From the NCBI RefSeq assembly GCF_002878395.1, contig NC_061119.1:16292488-16356487 (forward strand): a DNA stretch of 64,000 nucleotides. Direction: 5' to 3'. Source of the stretch: Capsicum annuum. Lineage: Eukaryota; Streptophyta; Magnoliopsida; Solanales; Solanaceae. Positions 45,386 to 55,833 of this stretch are shown piece after piece; within the stretch, counting starts at the first letter, position 1, and every line of letters starts with the position of its first letter. The translations under genes were made by a program, and so were the position numbers. A model generated the notes under the pieces. That model was not told where the DNA came from. It worked only from the letters and a program-made list of their open reading frames with translations, and made no database searches.

Positions 45386-45529
45386 GCTTGAGCATTTAAA
45401 GCCATTCCTTATTTCAGACAACAAGTGAACTGCCAAGAAGAGGTTTCCTGTCCAAGAATCCTGACATGGTTGTCGGCCAAAACTGATAAAAATGTAAAAT
45501 TTAATCTCTTCAACCCCCCAAAGAAATCA
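45386..45529 (+). pseudogene. Ulp1-type gene, exon 2
   Basis: An acceptor TATAG at 45385 and a donor GTAAGT at 45530 bound a segment reading A-I-P-Y/F-R-Q-Q, then C-Q-E-E-V-S-C-P-R-I-L, W-L-S-A-K-T-D-K-N-V-K-F and L-F-N-P-P-K-K-S. A homologous exon is at about 48525-48670 on the minus strand. Confidence 0.7.
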
Positions 45530-45629
45530 GTAAGTCTAATTCTAATTAAGTTATTATTTTAATTAATGATTTTTCTAAATGATTTCATCATTATTCTATT
45601 ATATGTACTGATTTATTTTAAATTGTCCA

Positions 45630-46164
45630 TCTGTGGCTTGTTTCGACCAATTGAGAGTTGAAAATGACATTTTTTCTTACTTTACGGTCTATGCAAACTT
45701 TATCGAACCCTAAGGTCATTGATAGAATGTAAAAAGAATTGTTTGGAGAAACAACTATTACAAGAAAAATAATTTTGGAGGGTAGGCTTGTTGTTGAGGA
45801 TGATGGTAGTGGTAGTGATGCTGCTGTTGGAGCTAATGATGCTCCTCTTACGGTTTTTGAAATAACAAACCATTATGATTATGATCATACTGGTTGTACA
45901 GATTTTTTTCCTTCTAGCGAATGTTCTGCATGCAAATGTCAAGACTATAAGGAGAAACATGATGGAGTGATTAATACTATTAATGCATTAACTGCTTCTA
46001 TAAAGGAATTGACATCTAAGAGGGGTGTTATTCCATCAAAGAGGATTTCATATCCACATACTCCACTAGAGATTAAAGTGGCTAAGAGGAGAAGAAAAGA
46101 AATTTCCAAGGCATCATCAAGCATCGAGAAAAGCAAAATTACAACTCCTCTGTCTTTGTCTTGA
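45630..46164 (+). pseudogene. Ulp1-type gene, linker exon 3
   Basis: Reads W-L-V-S-T-N-stop-E-L-K, then L-F-G-E-T-T-I-T-R-K-I-I-L-E-G, an acidic/alanine stretch, a C-X2-C-type cluster (C-S-A-C-K-C-Q near 45925), and a lysine/serine-rich segment A-K-R-R-R-K-E resembling a nuclear localisation signal (46080-46099). The open part is 45739-46164. Two stops near 45654 and 45730 precede it. Confidence 0.65.
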
Positions 46165-46199
46165 ACCTTTGATTAATGTACAAGGGCCACAGGAGAGCA

Positions 46200-46570
46200 A
46201 CATGAACTGAAGAAGGTGAATGTATATCATCTGTTCCAATAAAAAAACAGACACGTATCTGTAACAACAGATGATACATCTGCTGTAAATTATCAAACAA
46301 ATATATTTATTTATTGCAATAGTTGTCTAACCGGTTGCATCAAATGTGTTATCTATTGCAATAGTTGTTCGTCTATTTTAGAAAATCAAATAGGTCTTCA
46401 TACTATTTTAATTTGTACCAACAGATGAGTTATATGTTACAACAAATGGGTTATTTGTTTGAAATTATTGTACAACTCCTCCGTACCATTTCGAATTTGT
46501 CCTAACAGATGATCCATCTGTTGCAATAGATAGATAATCTATTGCATATCTATGATTGACATTGACAATT
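46200..46570. repeat. CATCTGTTGCAACAGATG-like repeats, array 2
   Basis: About ten degenerate units (for example AACAGATGATACATCTGCTG, AACAGATGATCCATCTGTTG) within the intron between exon 3 and exon 4 of the Ulp1-type gene. Confidence 0.8.
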
Positions 46571-46582
46571 TTGGATTTTTAG

Positions 46583-47031
46583 GTGGATGTCATAGTAGAA
46601 GCTATTGCTGAACAACATAATATCATAGTTGACAATCCATAAACTGCTTCCAAAGAAGAAGAAAAAGTGAAACCTGTCAGTTCGGAAGAACGGAAGAATT
46701 ACCCGTTGAAGGGTTCAACATCTCGAACGATGCTCTAAAAAAATAATAAAGTTGATCGACAACTTTTTAGAATAGATTGCCAATGGGTTTTTAAACCATC
46801 ATACCGGCAAGTACGTAAGTCATTTTTAAAGATATTGATTTATAAAATTCTTGTTGGAAAAACATGACATTAACACATATAAATCATGTAGAAAATAAAA
46901 TGACGAACATCGTAAAGTGAACGAATTGGGTCTTGGTTTTTATATGTTCAACTTAGTTGTTGCACTTCTCCGAATGAAGGATTGGTTTTATTTGATGTCA
47001 CATCCCCAAACTTGCTGGAATGATGAGGTTT
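46583..47031 (+). pseudogene. Ulp1-type gene, exons 4 and 5
   Basis: After an acceptor TTTTTAG at 46581: V-D-V-I-V-E-A-I-A-E-Q-H-N-I, then N-Y-P (46699), F-R-I-D-C-Q-W-V near 46770. A donor-like GTACGTAAG lies near 46810, and the next exon (about 46892-47031) carries N-E-L-G-L-G-F and W-F-Y-L-M-S-H-P-Q-T-C-W-N-D-E. These match the spacer that leads into the protease domain. Stops at 46640, 46738 and 46747 break it. Confidence 0.55.
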
Positions 47032-47127
47032 AAATGTCATACATATTACTATTAATTAATACTTTATTTAATTGTATCTTTGTATTAATTTTATCATCAC
47101 ATAATCTAAAATATTTGATAATATGTG

Positions 47128-47966
47128 TAGCACATTGATGTCATTTTTTACTTCCTCCGAAAGAAGGCCAAGTTGCGACCACAAGAATAATACAGATACA
47201 CAACATGCAATTATTTGTACAAAGTTTACATCAATAATGCCTACGTGTGTATTGTTAACAACAGCCGAAAGTTTTTCGAATTGAGGAATGCTTAATCAAT
47301 ATCATCAAAGGTTTTAGCATTCGTGCCGGATTACCTTGGCATTTGATCGATGAAGTGTACATCCCAATCAATTGTGGTGATGAATTCCATTGTGTGTTGG
47401 CTGTCATCATTCTAAAAGAGAGGCGCATCCGAGTTTATGACTCGATGTCGGGAAGGAGACGGTCCACACTATCATCAAAAATATAAAATTTGGCTAAAAT
47501 ATTGCCTACTTATCTTGATATAAGTGGCTTTTTAGACCAAAAGGTTCGTACTGATTGATCGACGATTGAAGCATACCGGGATAAAATGGATAATCTATTT
47601 GATGTAGAATATGTTGAAGGAATTTCTCAATAACCTATTGGTAGCCTGTAAGTATCATGATTTAGTTTTATTTTATAAATTTCACAACACTTACATTAAT
47701 TTCAAGATATGGATTATCTAATTTTTACAAATGCAGGGATTACAATCTCCTTATTGCCACTTACACTAAGTATTTAAGCGATGTATTACAAGTACCAAAT
47801 GATGGACTTGATGCCGTATTATTCCATAAAATATATTCTACTTTTTTTGTGGAAATACGGATAAGTAAAAGCTCAGAAATCGGACGCAAGCGACATTAAA
47901 GATCCATGACAACCAAAGACGGATTTCATAGTACCGAATGAAGAACTACTTGTCCTTATTGAGTAA
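47128..47966 (+). pseudogene. Ulp1-like cysteine protease domain (catalytically dead)
   Basis: H-I-D-V-I-F-Y-F-L-R near 47130, then L-P-W-H-L-I-D-E-V-Y-I-P-I-N near 47329-47368, D-E-F-H-C-V-L near 47381 (the catalytic histidine is kept; the family has H-W, here C), and R-I-R-V-Y-D-S near 47427 with the aspartate kept. After an intron ending CAG at 47736 the family reads D-C-G-L-F-V-A; here it is D-Y-N-L-L-I-A (47738-47758). The catalytic cysteine codon TGC is TAC at 47741-47743. It then reads Y-L-S-D-V-L-Q-V-P-N-D-G-L-D-A. A frameshift near 47840 leads to the end L-I-E-stop at 47966. Ulp1 proteases remove SUMO from proteins. Confidence 0.75.
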
Positions 47967-47989
47967 CTCTATAGCTTGAGACTGTCAAA

Positions 47990-48150
47990 GTAATAACCTC
48001 TCCTTAGGAATTGTTGGCACCAGAGGTTAAATTGTTGATTTATTTATTAAGTAGATCATCTGTACCCATAATAATTTTTTTACATTGTCCATGTATTTTA
48101 TTTACCAACTCCTGCTCAGTAGGCATGATCCATGGATGCACAACCTATAA
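47990..48150 (-). pseudogene. Minus-strand Ulp1-type gene, start of exon 3
   Basis: Reads V-H-P-W-I-M-P-T-E-Q-E-L-V near 48110-48145 on the minus strand, the usual beginning of the linker exon in this family. Sequence downstream on that strand decays at once and reaches the end of the plus-strand gene at 47966, so the rest of this copy is missing. Confidence 0.55.
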
Positions 48151-48189
48151 AAAAGACAGATACATTTAAATTATGTAATAATTTGCAGT

Positions 48190-48490
48190 AAGTTGGGTTA
48201 CATGTTAACACAAAAAACTTATGCAACTGTTGATTTGTCTGTCACAATAGATTAATAATAGGTTGCATCGATTACCCATCTATTGTATAATTTGCAGTAA
48301 ATGAGTTATCTTTTAAGTCGGGTTCAGAGAACCAAACAACAAATGGGTGATATATTATGAAATATGGATTGTCTATCATAATAGATTACCCATTTGTTGC
48401 ACCAGTTGCAGTAGATGGGTAATCTGTTGCAACAGATGACCCATCAATCGCAACAGATGGCACATCTATTTCAATATCTTTGTGAGTCAA
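48190..48490. repeat. CATCTGTTGCAACAGATG-like repeats, array 3
   Basis: Units such as AGATGGGTAATCTGTTGCAA and CAACAGATGACCCATC in the intron between exons 2 and 3 of the minus-strand gene. In the plus gene a similar array lies in the intron after exon 3. Confidence 0.8.
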
Positions 48491-48524
48491 ATTATTTTAC
48501 TTAGAAGAAGACGTACTGCATCAT

Positions 48525-49957
48525 TGGGAAGGTTGAAGAGATCAGTCTCCTTAATTCTTTTTTTGCTCTTGGCAGCCAACCACCTAAGGATCCTTAGATG
48601 AGAAACCTTATTTGGGTAATCCTTAAGCTATTTTCAGAGGTGAGGAATGGATTCAAATGCCCAATCCTAGAAAATGTAAACAGAAGGCAAGCAAAATAAA
48701 GTCATAATAATTATTCAATATAAATTAATGGACGAGTAAACAAATAATGATTAAATTACCATGAAAGCCCAAGAAAATCCGTATAATGTGATCGTCTTTG
48801 GGGATAGCTTTGTTAGTAAATATCTGATAGTAAAGTAGTAGCTGTCATATTCCCAGGGATAATTATTGAATTTCTCAAAATCCTCAGCGAGCTTCAACAA
48901 ATCTTCTATGACTTTATGGACGTCTCTTGCCAATATAATGGAATGGACAAACCAAACTAAGCACAATTGGTCCTTGTACTACTTTGGTATGGTTTTATCC
49001 TTGAGATGTTCTATCCACTTATTGGCTTTGTACCCACGTCCATCAATGTCCAACAACCCATCTATTTTTCCTTACGTTTGTTGGTTTTGGTGAGTGGTCG
49101 CTGGGACAATGCCTTCCCTTTATTTGATGGTGGTGGTTTGCTTCCCTGTTTACCTTGGATCTTTTATGGGGTGTTTCCTTAATGAGAGGTTCTTCTGGAT
49201 GATAGCATCTCCAGTATGTCACTATGGCAAACTCTTTCAAGCTAAAACAAATCGGCATGCCATGGTATTTGATCCAGATTTCATCCATATTTTTGTCCCC
49301 TTCCTTCGAATGTTTATCACCCCCCACGTACTTGATTCTGCACTTGAGAAGACCATATACCATGCTCATTTGAAAATAGGCAGTGTGGTCCTCAAGCTAC
49401 TCAAGAAAATATCCAAAGCATCTCTTCTTAAAAAGTTCTTCTATGTTTTCATTCTTCATAATATTCCTAAATTCATCAAAAGGTTTCCCCAACTAACATT
49501 TAAGTACAAGATCACCAGTTAGTTTTGTAGGGTTATCTATCAACATCGCAACTTGAAACCTATTAATACTAATAGTTTTGTCAGGATCATGCTGGGATTC
49601 AATCTTAATTCATGCCCCATTGGTGATGCATTATCATCATGTTGATCATCATCCTCTTTCTCACTTTCTACTTCTTTCTCTTCTTGTTTATCATTATATT
49701 GATCAACATCCTCTTTCTCACTTTCTACTTCTTTCTTTTTTTATTCATCTTCTTCTTTTCTTCTTCCTCCTCACTTTTATATTCTTCACCAGCCTCTATA
49801 TACCCTTCTTCACCTCCCTTTTCATAACTTTCTTTAGCTTCATCTTTTCCTGACCGAGATCGTTCTGGAAGTTCCTCCGAATCCATCAGTACTCTAGCCT
49901 TTTTTGTTAGGTGGTCAGAAGTTCATCCACTTTCAGTTTCTTTTCTTTTGGGAGACA
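48525..49957 (-). pseudogene. Minus-strand DUF1985 gene, exons 1 and 2
   Basis: The likely start ATG is at about 49957 on the minus strand (M-S-P-K-R-K). It is followed by an acidic, glutamate/lysine-rich low-complexity tract with a duplicated segment (49620-49850), and DUF1985 with C-F-G-Y-F near 49420, M-V-Y-G-L near 49362, M-P-I-C-F-S-L-K-E-F-A near 49258, L-V-W-F-V-H near 48953 and L-Y-G-F-S-W-A-F-M near 48790-48765. The splice donor GTAATT is kept at 48763-48762. Exon 2 (about 48670-48525) reads L-R-I-L-R-W-L-A-A-K-S-K-K. A TAA near 49508 and further stops make it a pseudogene. Confidence 0.75.
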
Positions 49958-50115
49958 TTTTTTAACTACGAACAATAAATAAACAAAAACTACATCAGTT
50001 GGAATATGCCACATTACAAGAAAATATTCCAACGAATAATCCATCAGTTAGAATAGATGGGGAATCTGTTTAAAGACCTATTTAATATCTCCCAATAGAT
50101 ATTCCACCTATTGTA
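49958..50115 (-). other. Leader of minus-strand DUF1985 gene
   Basis: Non-coding, with a few CATCTGTT-like units (50040-50115), in the position equivalent to the array at 43640-44260 upstream of the plus-strand gene. Confidence 0.5.
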
Positions 50116-50425
50116 ACAGACGGACCACCAAGACCACCACTAATGCCACCAAGAACACAAACAATGCCACCAAGACCACCAACAATGTCACCAAGACCAC
50201 TAAGACTACCAAGACCACCACCAAGACCAACAAACAACACCACCACTAAGACCAACAACACCTACCACCAATGCCATCAATACCCATACCAAGACCGCCA
50301 ACACCACCACCAATGCCATCAATACCAACACCAATACCACCGATACCACCACCAAGACCACTAATATTGATACCCCCAACAATAGCCACAATTAACACCA
50401 CAAACACCATCCAACACTACAATAA
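50116..50425. repeat. CCA/ACC-rich minisatellite
   Basis: About 300 bp of imperfect CCACCAAGACCACCA-type units, in which a three-base CCA period predominates. It lies in the leader of the minus-strand DUF1985 gene. Frames through it give proline/threonine-rich or glycine/valine-rich peptides on the two strands, which is low complexity and not a gene. Confidence 0.88.
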
Positions 50426-51125
50426 AAACAAGGTTTTTCTTGGGTTCCTTCTATATTTTTAGCATCAAAACTCAAAATTGTTAACCCCTTCTTGAAGGTA
50501 CTACAACTAAAAGTCTTTTTTTCATCATTAACTAAAAAGCCCTAATTTTTAGAACAAATAATAAATGTAGAACTTTTCTCAAACTCTGTTACCTTCAAAT
50601 ACATAGAAAACGTTGGATACAAGTGAGAATGAAGTAAAAAATAACAACTACGTGGTAGGAAATGAAAATAAAATTGATCTATTTTGAAGGGTTGAGCAAT
50701 ATGTTGAGCATTTGTTGTCTGTATTATTGAGAGAGCAAGAAAAGAGTGAGAAATCGAGATTTGAAATGATGAAATATTATTCCAGTAAATGGCTGATTTT
50801 TATGGGTTAATTTGTATTTTTGGAAAAGAATGACATGTTTTGAAATTGTTAATTTGGTCCGAATTAATCTTAATTATATTTTAAAATTTTATAAGATGTA
50901 ATTTTTAATCGTCTCATCATAATAATATGTACTAAGTTCAACTGAAACACTGTTCAATTTAGGTATTATCTTAACAATAAGTTAATATGAATTATTTCAA
51001 CTCAGAGTGATTTATTGATGACTTAGGTCCGGAGGAATGCAATACCAACATCATGCAATTCAAAAGACTAAAATTAAGTTGTAGTTGACCATACGTACTC
51101 ATCCGTATTTCTAGCTAAATCAATT
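50426..51125 (-). other. 5' leader of the minus-strand DUF1985 gene, AT-rich
   Basis: On the minus strand it contains a pyrimidine-rich CTCTTTTCTTGCTCTCTC near 50745 and the CTTTTCCAAAAATACAAATT block near 50805-50825 shared with the plus-strand copy near 43080. No coding sequence is seen. Confidence 0.45.
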
Positions 51126-51127
51126 GC

Positions 51128-51480
51128 AAAGAAATCTGTTGCAACAGACGACTGAGCTATTGTAAATTTTCAAATAGATATTTACATCTGTTGTGAAATA
51201 TGACTGAACTGTTGGAAATTTTCAAATAGATATTGATATCTATTGTAATAGATGACATATCTAATTTAAATATCTAATAGAAATTTGCATCTGTTGTGAC
51301 ACATGACTGAGCTGTTGGAAATTTTCAAATAGACATTGATACCTGTTGCAATAGATGACATATCTGATTTAATTATCAAATAGACATTTGCATCTATTAT
51401 GACAGATGATTGAGTTTTTGAAAATTTTCAAATAGATATTGATATCTATTACAACAGATTACATATCTTTTTGAATTTTT
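51128..51480. repeat. Higher-order CATCTGTTGCAACAGATG-like array 4
   Basis: About three copies of a ~105-bp composite unit, each with a CATCTGTTGTGACAGATGAC-like half, the spacer GAGCTGTTGGAAATTTTCAA, and a TATCTATTGCAATAGATGAC-like half. It marks the outer edge of the minus-strand gene copy. Confidence 0.82.
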
Positions 51481-51567
51481 TTTAATTTAAAGAAATCTTC
51501 TATGTGAAAGAAGAAAGATAAAATTGTACTTTCTTGGATAACTCAAAATCTCCTCATTGAGTAGTCT

Positions 51568-53847
51568 TGTAACACCTTGATTTTATGAACCGAAATGCTA
51601 CACACTGTTTATAACCCCGAAGGACCACAAGCTAACCCATGACTGATATTTGTACCTGTGTACTACAATATATAATGTAATAATGCGGAAAACATGAACA
51701 TATAGGCCATAAGGTTCAACTGAATAAAGAATTTGTAAAATAGTAACATCCATGTGGGTGAAAGATACCCAAAACAACTGAAAACTAAATCAAATCTAAA
51801 CTAAATCTGAAAGCCTCTAAATACTATCTGAATAAGGAGTTGAAGGAACATGTCTCCAACTAACTCCGTCTAGCAAAATTGAGCTGAAATAATAAATGAA
51901 ATAAAATAATATTGTATCATCCTTGAATGAAGAGGACTTACTGCAACTCTGTATACTGGAATACAGCTGCTACTGCTGGTCTGGAGCTCGTGTCTCTGAA
52001 CCTATGGTGTAATATGAAAAGAAAGCACCATAGTGCAAATATGTCAGTACAACTGGAGTACTAAGTATACGAGTGAGGTAGGCTAATGCAAAGGGTTTAC
52101 ATGCATGAATAATGCTAACTGACTGACTGATATGAATGTAAGAGTACAAACATACATACATAGTAACTGAGATCGTGAGTACGTGATAGCTAAATCTATA
52201 TGCTAATACATGGTTTACTGATAACTGACATGGCTGAAACTGTAGTTCTGATAGCATAGGTGATTGTGTCTTACAGTCTTGAATCTGATGAAACTTTCTG
52301 AGTCCCGTGCTATAACTGAATTTAACTGTATCTAACTGTCCTGGTATACTGATATATGAAGAACTATCTGAGTTCTTTTACTGAGACTGAATCTGAAACT
52401 GTGAGAGGTAGTTGTTTAACCGACATGCCCCATGTATACCATTATGAATAAGCTGGGGTCCAATCTTTGCCCCAACGGGAGGGGTGTCAATACCGTGCCA
52501 CTGGTAAGCACACAACAAACATATAATCCTTATTTGGAACATCATAATCTCGTTTTTGTAAAACACGATTTTGGAAAATGAGTTATTTGAACTCGTGTAT
52601 TCTTTGGGTGGGTAACCATATAGCTCTCTTTAAGCCCAATTTTAGCCTCTTAAAACATGTATCTTACTCAAGACATTCTTTTCTTTCACGTTAAGGGAAT
52701 TTTGTAATAGGTATCATCATACCCAGACCTGCAAGCCATATCATATCAAATCATGTCCATATCCCTCTTTATTCAAAAACATGTTAATGACCACCAAAAG
52801 ATTTAAACCTTCATATGAGAGTCCTTAGTTCAAATAGCACATGAAACATATGCAAAACACTCTTTCTTCAATACTTTAACATGGGGTGGACAATTCTAAC
52901 ATAAAACAAATGCAGTTCTTCATTTGGACACAAAAGTATCTATAAGTTAATAAAATACTCTCTCAATAGATCATAAAGCAATGCAATTTCACAAATAATA
53001 GTAAAACATACAAATCAAACTTTTTAACCATTCATATAAACAACCATAACATGTTAGGTTAATGGATTTCGTAACAAGAAAGAGAATCCCATAAGTCATG
53101 CTCTCGTATCAATTCTCAAAACTCATAACATATGTACACATAAAAACAATTCAAGTTTAGGGGAAACCCAATAGTTTATACAAGATTTCATTATAAAATG
53201 AGGTTTACAATGCATGCTCTTTAGCAATTTCAAAACCCATCTCATATGCATAATTATATACCTTAAAAACTTTTTTAAAAGATAAATTTATGCCCATGAG
53301 ATTTAGGATAGTCCCACATACCTTGATAACGATGAGAACATAAGGAAATTTGACCCTTAAAGCTTAAAATCCTCAATCCTAGGTAGTTTCTCTTCTGTTG
53401 CTTAAGGGAGAATGATTTAGGGATTTTGAGGAGTGAAATAACATGTGTTAAGAACTAAATTTCATCCATATATGATTAGGGATGGTTATAGGATGTGTAA
53501 AGACCTCAATGCACTTAAAATAAGATAAAATGGAACAACTTTTGACGCTTAGATTTTGTCCTTCGGTGCATCGCCATCGCAAAACACTGGGTTTGCGGCG
53601 CATGGCCAATGACAACCTCAAGGTTAACAACACAAGACCAAAGCAACCCATTCCAATGGCCTTTGTCAATCCCTCCGTGGTGTGGAGCCTTTGTGGAGGG
53701 TCTCCTTTGTAACGCCAACCTATTTTCAATACCCAAAAGTACCCCCTACGCAACCCACAACCACTAGATTTGGTTTACCATCGATATAGGGGTCCTAAGA
53801 ATCATTTTTAAGGCATTAATTGAGTGATTTAAGTATGGGGTATTACA
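51568..53847 (-). repeat. 3' LTR of the minus-strand gypsy element
   Basis: About 2.28 kb. Its minus-strand start TGTAATACCCCATACTTAAA is at 53847. The left boundary TGTAACACC at 51568 is tentative because the two LTRs diverge there. A small open frame at 53530-53712 is matched by a comparable frame in the other LTR and is not a gene. Confidence 0.78.
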
Positions 53848-53859
53848 TTATCCCTCCTT
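53848..53859 (-). promoter_or_regulatory. Polypurine tract of the minus-strand gypsy
   Basis: AAGGAGGGATAA on the minus strand, after a CGGGGATGAATGATCTC segment that is the usual Tekay pre-tract motif (compare CGAGGACGAATG before element A's 3' LTR). Confidence 0.8.
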
Positions 53860-53989
53860 GAGATCATTCATCCCCGAGTGATAGTTCTAAATACGCTAAG
53901 CATGATTTAAAGAGTTATAAGGAATAAAATGTGTAAGATAAGTTAATACCTTTCATAACATCATCCATGGATTCAAAGAGTGATGGGTA

Positions 53990-54990
53990 CGTTGAACGCA
54001 TTATCATTCTTCGACTCCCAAGTAGCTTCCTCTATATTATGATTCTTCCCTAACACTTTGACCAAAGCTATCTCTTTATTATTTCTTAATTTACAAACTT
54101 GCAGATCTAGTATAGTTATGGGTCTTCTTCATATGATAAATAATATTTTACACCAATCTTATCAACAACCAATACGAGCGAATAATCTCCAATACATTTT
54201 TTAAGTATTGATACTTGTAATATGGGATTAATAGAAGCTAAATTTGCAGGAAAATCTAACTCATATGCAACTCAACCAATCTTTTTCATAATCTGATAGG
54301 GACCTATGTAGCGTTAACTGATCTTTCCCTTGTTCCCGAATCTCATGAATCCTTTCATAGGGGAGACCTTTGGAAACACCTAATCATCGACCTCAAATTC
54401 CAACTCCTTTCTTATAACATCGACACAGGACTTATAATGGTTTTGGGCTGTCTTAAGTCACTCTCTAATGACTTTTACTTTCTCCATCGACTAATGAACA
54501 AGGTTAGGTCCAAACAAATGGGTTTCCCCACCTCATACTAACCAATTAGTGACCTGTAACTTTTTTTATATAGAGCCTCAAAAGGAGCCATATAGATGCT
54601 AGAGTGGTAGCTATTGTTATAGGAAAATTCTATCAATGGTAAATGATCCACCCAACTATCCTTAGAGTAAGTCATACAAGTCCTCAACATATCTTCTAAG
54701 GTTTGAATAGTATGCTCCACTTGTCCATCCATTTAAGGGTAGAAAGAGGTGGTAAGGTTTACTTGGGTACCTTAACCTCTTTGAAAGGACCTCCAAAATT
54801 AAGAAGAGAACTGCGAACTTCTGTTGGATATAATTGATACTGAATCCCCGTACAATTGAACTATTTCTTGAATATACAACCTCGCCTAATTATCTTCCGA
54901 GTAATTCTTCCTTACAGGCAGAAAGTGAGATGACTTAGTCATCCTATCTACAATCACCCAAATAGATTCGTATTGGTTTTAGGATCACAG
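53990..54990 (-). pseudogene. Integrase and chromodomain-like end of the minus-strand gypsy
   Basis: Read leftwards: M-D-G-Q-V-E-H-T-I-Q-T near 54730 holds the catalytic glutamate, with E-R in the family read as E-H. S-Y-N-N-S-Y-H-S-S-I is near 54612. Then I-L-D-L-Q-V-C-K-L-R-N-N-K near 54115, V-K-V-L near 54075 and E-E-A-T-W-E near 54030 match the chromodomain-like tail of Tekay-clade integrases. Frames change repeatedly; only 54538-54732 is open. Confidence 0.75.
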
Positions 54991-55833
54991 AATTCATGTA
55001 ATAAAGTCCATGTTGACCATCTCCTATTTTTATAAAGGCAAGGTTATCTATTGGGAAGTGCCACCTTGCCTCAAATGCTCTACCTTAACTTGTTGACAAT
55101 TCAAACACTAAGCCACAAAGTTAGAGATATCTATTTTCATGTTATTCCACCAACAAATCTCCTTGAGATCATGATACATTTTAGTGGATCCAGGGTGAAT
55201 AACATACCTGGAAGTATGAGCTTCATCAAGAATCCTCTTTTGTAGCCCATCCACATTTGGCACATAGAACCTACCTTGGTATCTCAAACTACCATCTTCT
55301 CCAATTTAAATGCCATTACTTTTTGTTGACCGATTTTTATCAAAATAGGGTTTATGGTCTGCTTTTCCTTAACCTCTCTCTGCACATAGGGACAATTTAG
55401 CTACTTCTTGTACAAACACCCCTCCATCCTCAGAATATAAGAGTTAAACTCCCAAATTAGCAAGTTGATGAATATCCTTCAACATATTCCTCCTTCCTTT
55501 CTCCACATGAGGGTCATGGACAACTTATTAAGGGCATTAGCCACTTCATTAGCCTTACTTGGATGATAGTTCAGGATCGTCATAATACTTTAATAATTTC
55601 AACCACCGCCTCTGCCTGAGATTCAACTCTTTCTGCTTCAATAAATGCTGCAAACTTTTGTAATCAATAAAGATATCAATATGAACCCCATAAAGATAAT
55701 GATGCTAAATTTTGAGTGCAAACACCACGACTGTCAACTCTAACTCATGGGTGGTATAGTTTTTCTCATGGACCTTTAACTGTCTGGATGCATAGGGCAA
55801 CACCTTACCATGCTGCATAAGTACACACCTAAG
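54991..55833 (-). pseudogene. RNase H to integrase connection of the minus-strand gypsy
   Basis: Minus-strand frames give L-P-Y-A-S-R-Q-L near 55795, H-E-L-E-L near 55745 (RNase H glutamate region), H-Y-L-Y-G-V near 55690, and, further left, the integrase finger with H-P-G-S-T-K-M-Y near 55190 and C-L-N-C-Q-Q near 55100. The first integrase aspartate (N-M-D-F-I) is near 55010. Stops are frequent. Confidence 0.7.

Noticed and set aside
49578..49853. Very hydrophobic plus-strand frame, looks like a membrane protein
   Set aside because: It is the antisense reading of an acidic, glutamate/lysine-rich tract of the DUF1985 gene. The F/L/S composition is a codon artefact.
50206..50391. Glycine/valine-rich minus-strand frame
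   Set aside because: It arises from the CCA minisatellite and is low complexity.
53530..53712. Short frame inside the gypsy LTR
   Set aside because: A comparable frame occurs in the other LTR (59989-60249) at the same place. It is LTR sequence, not a gene.
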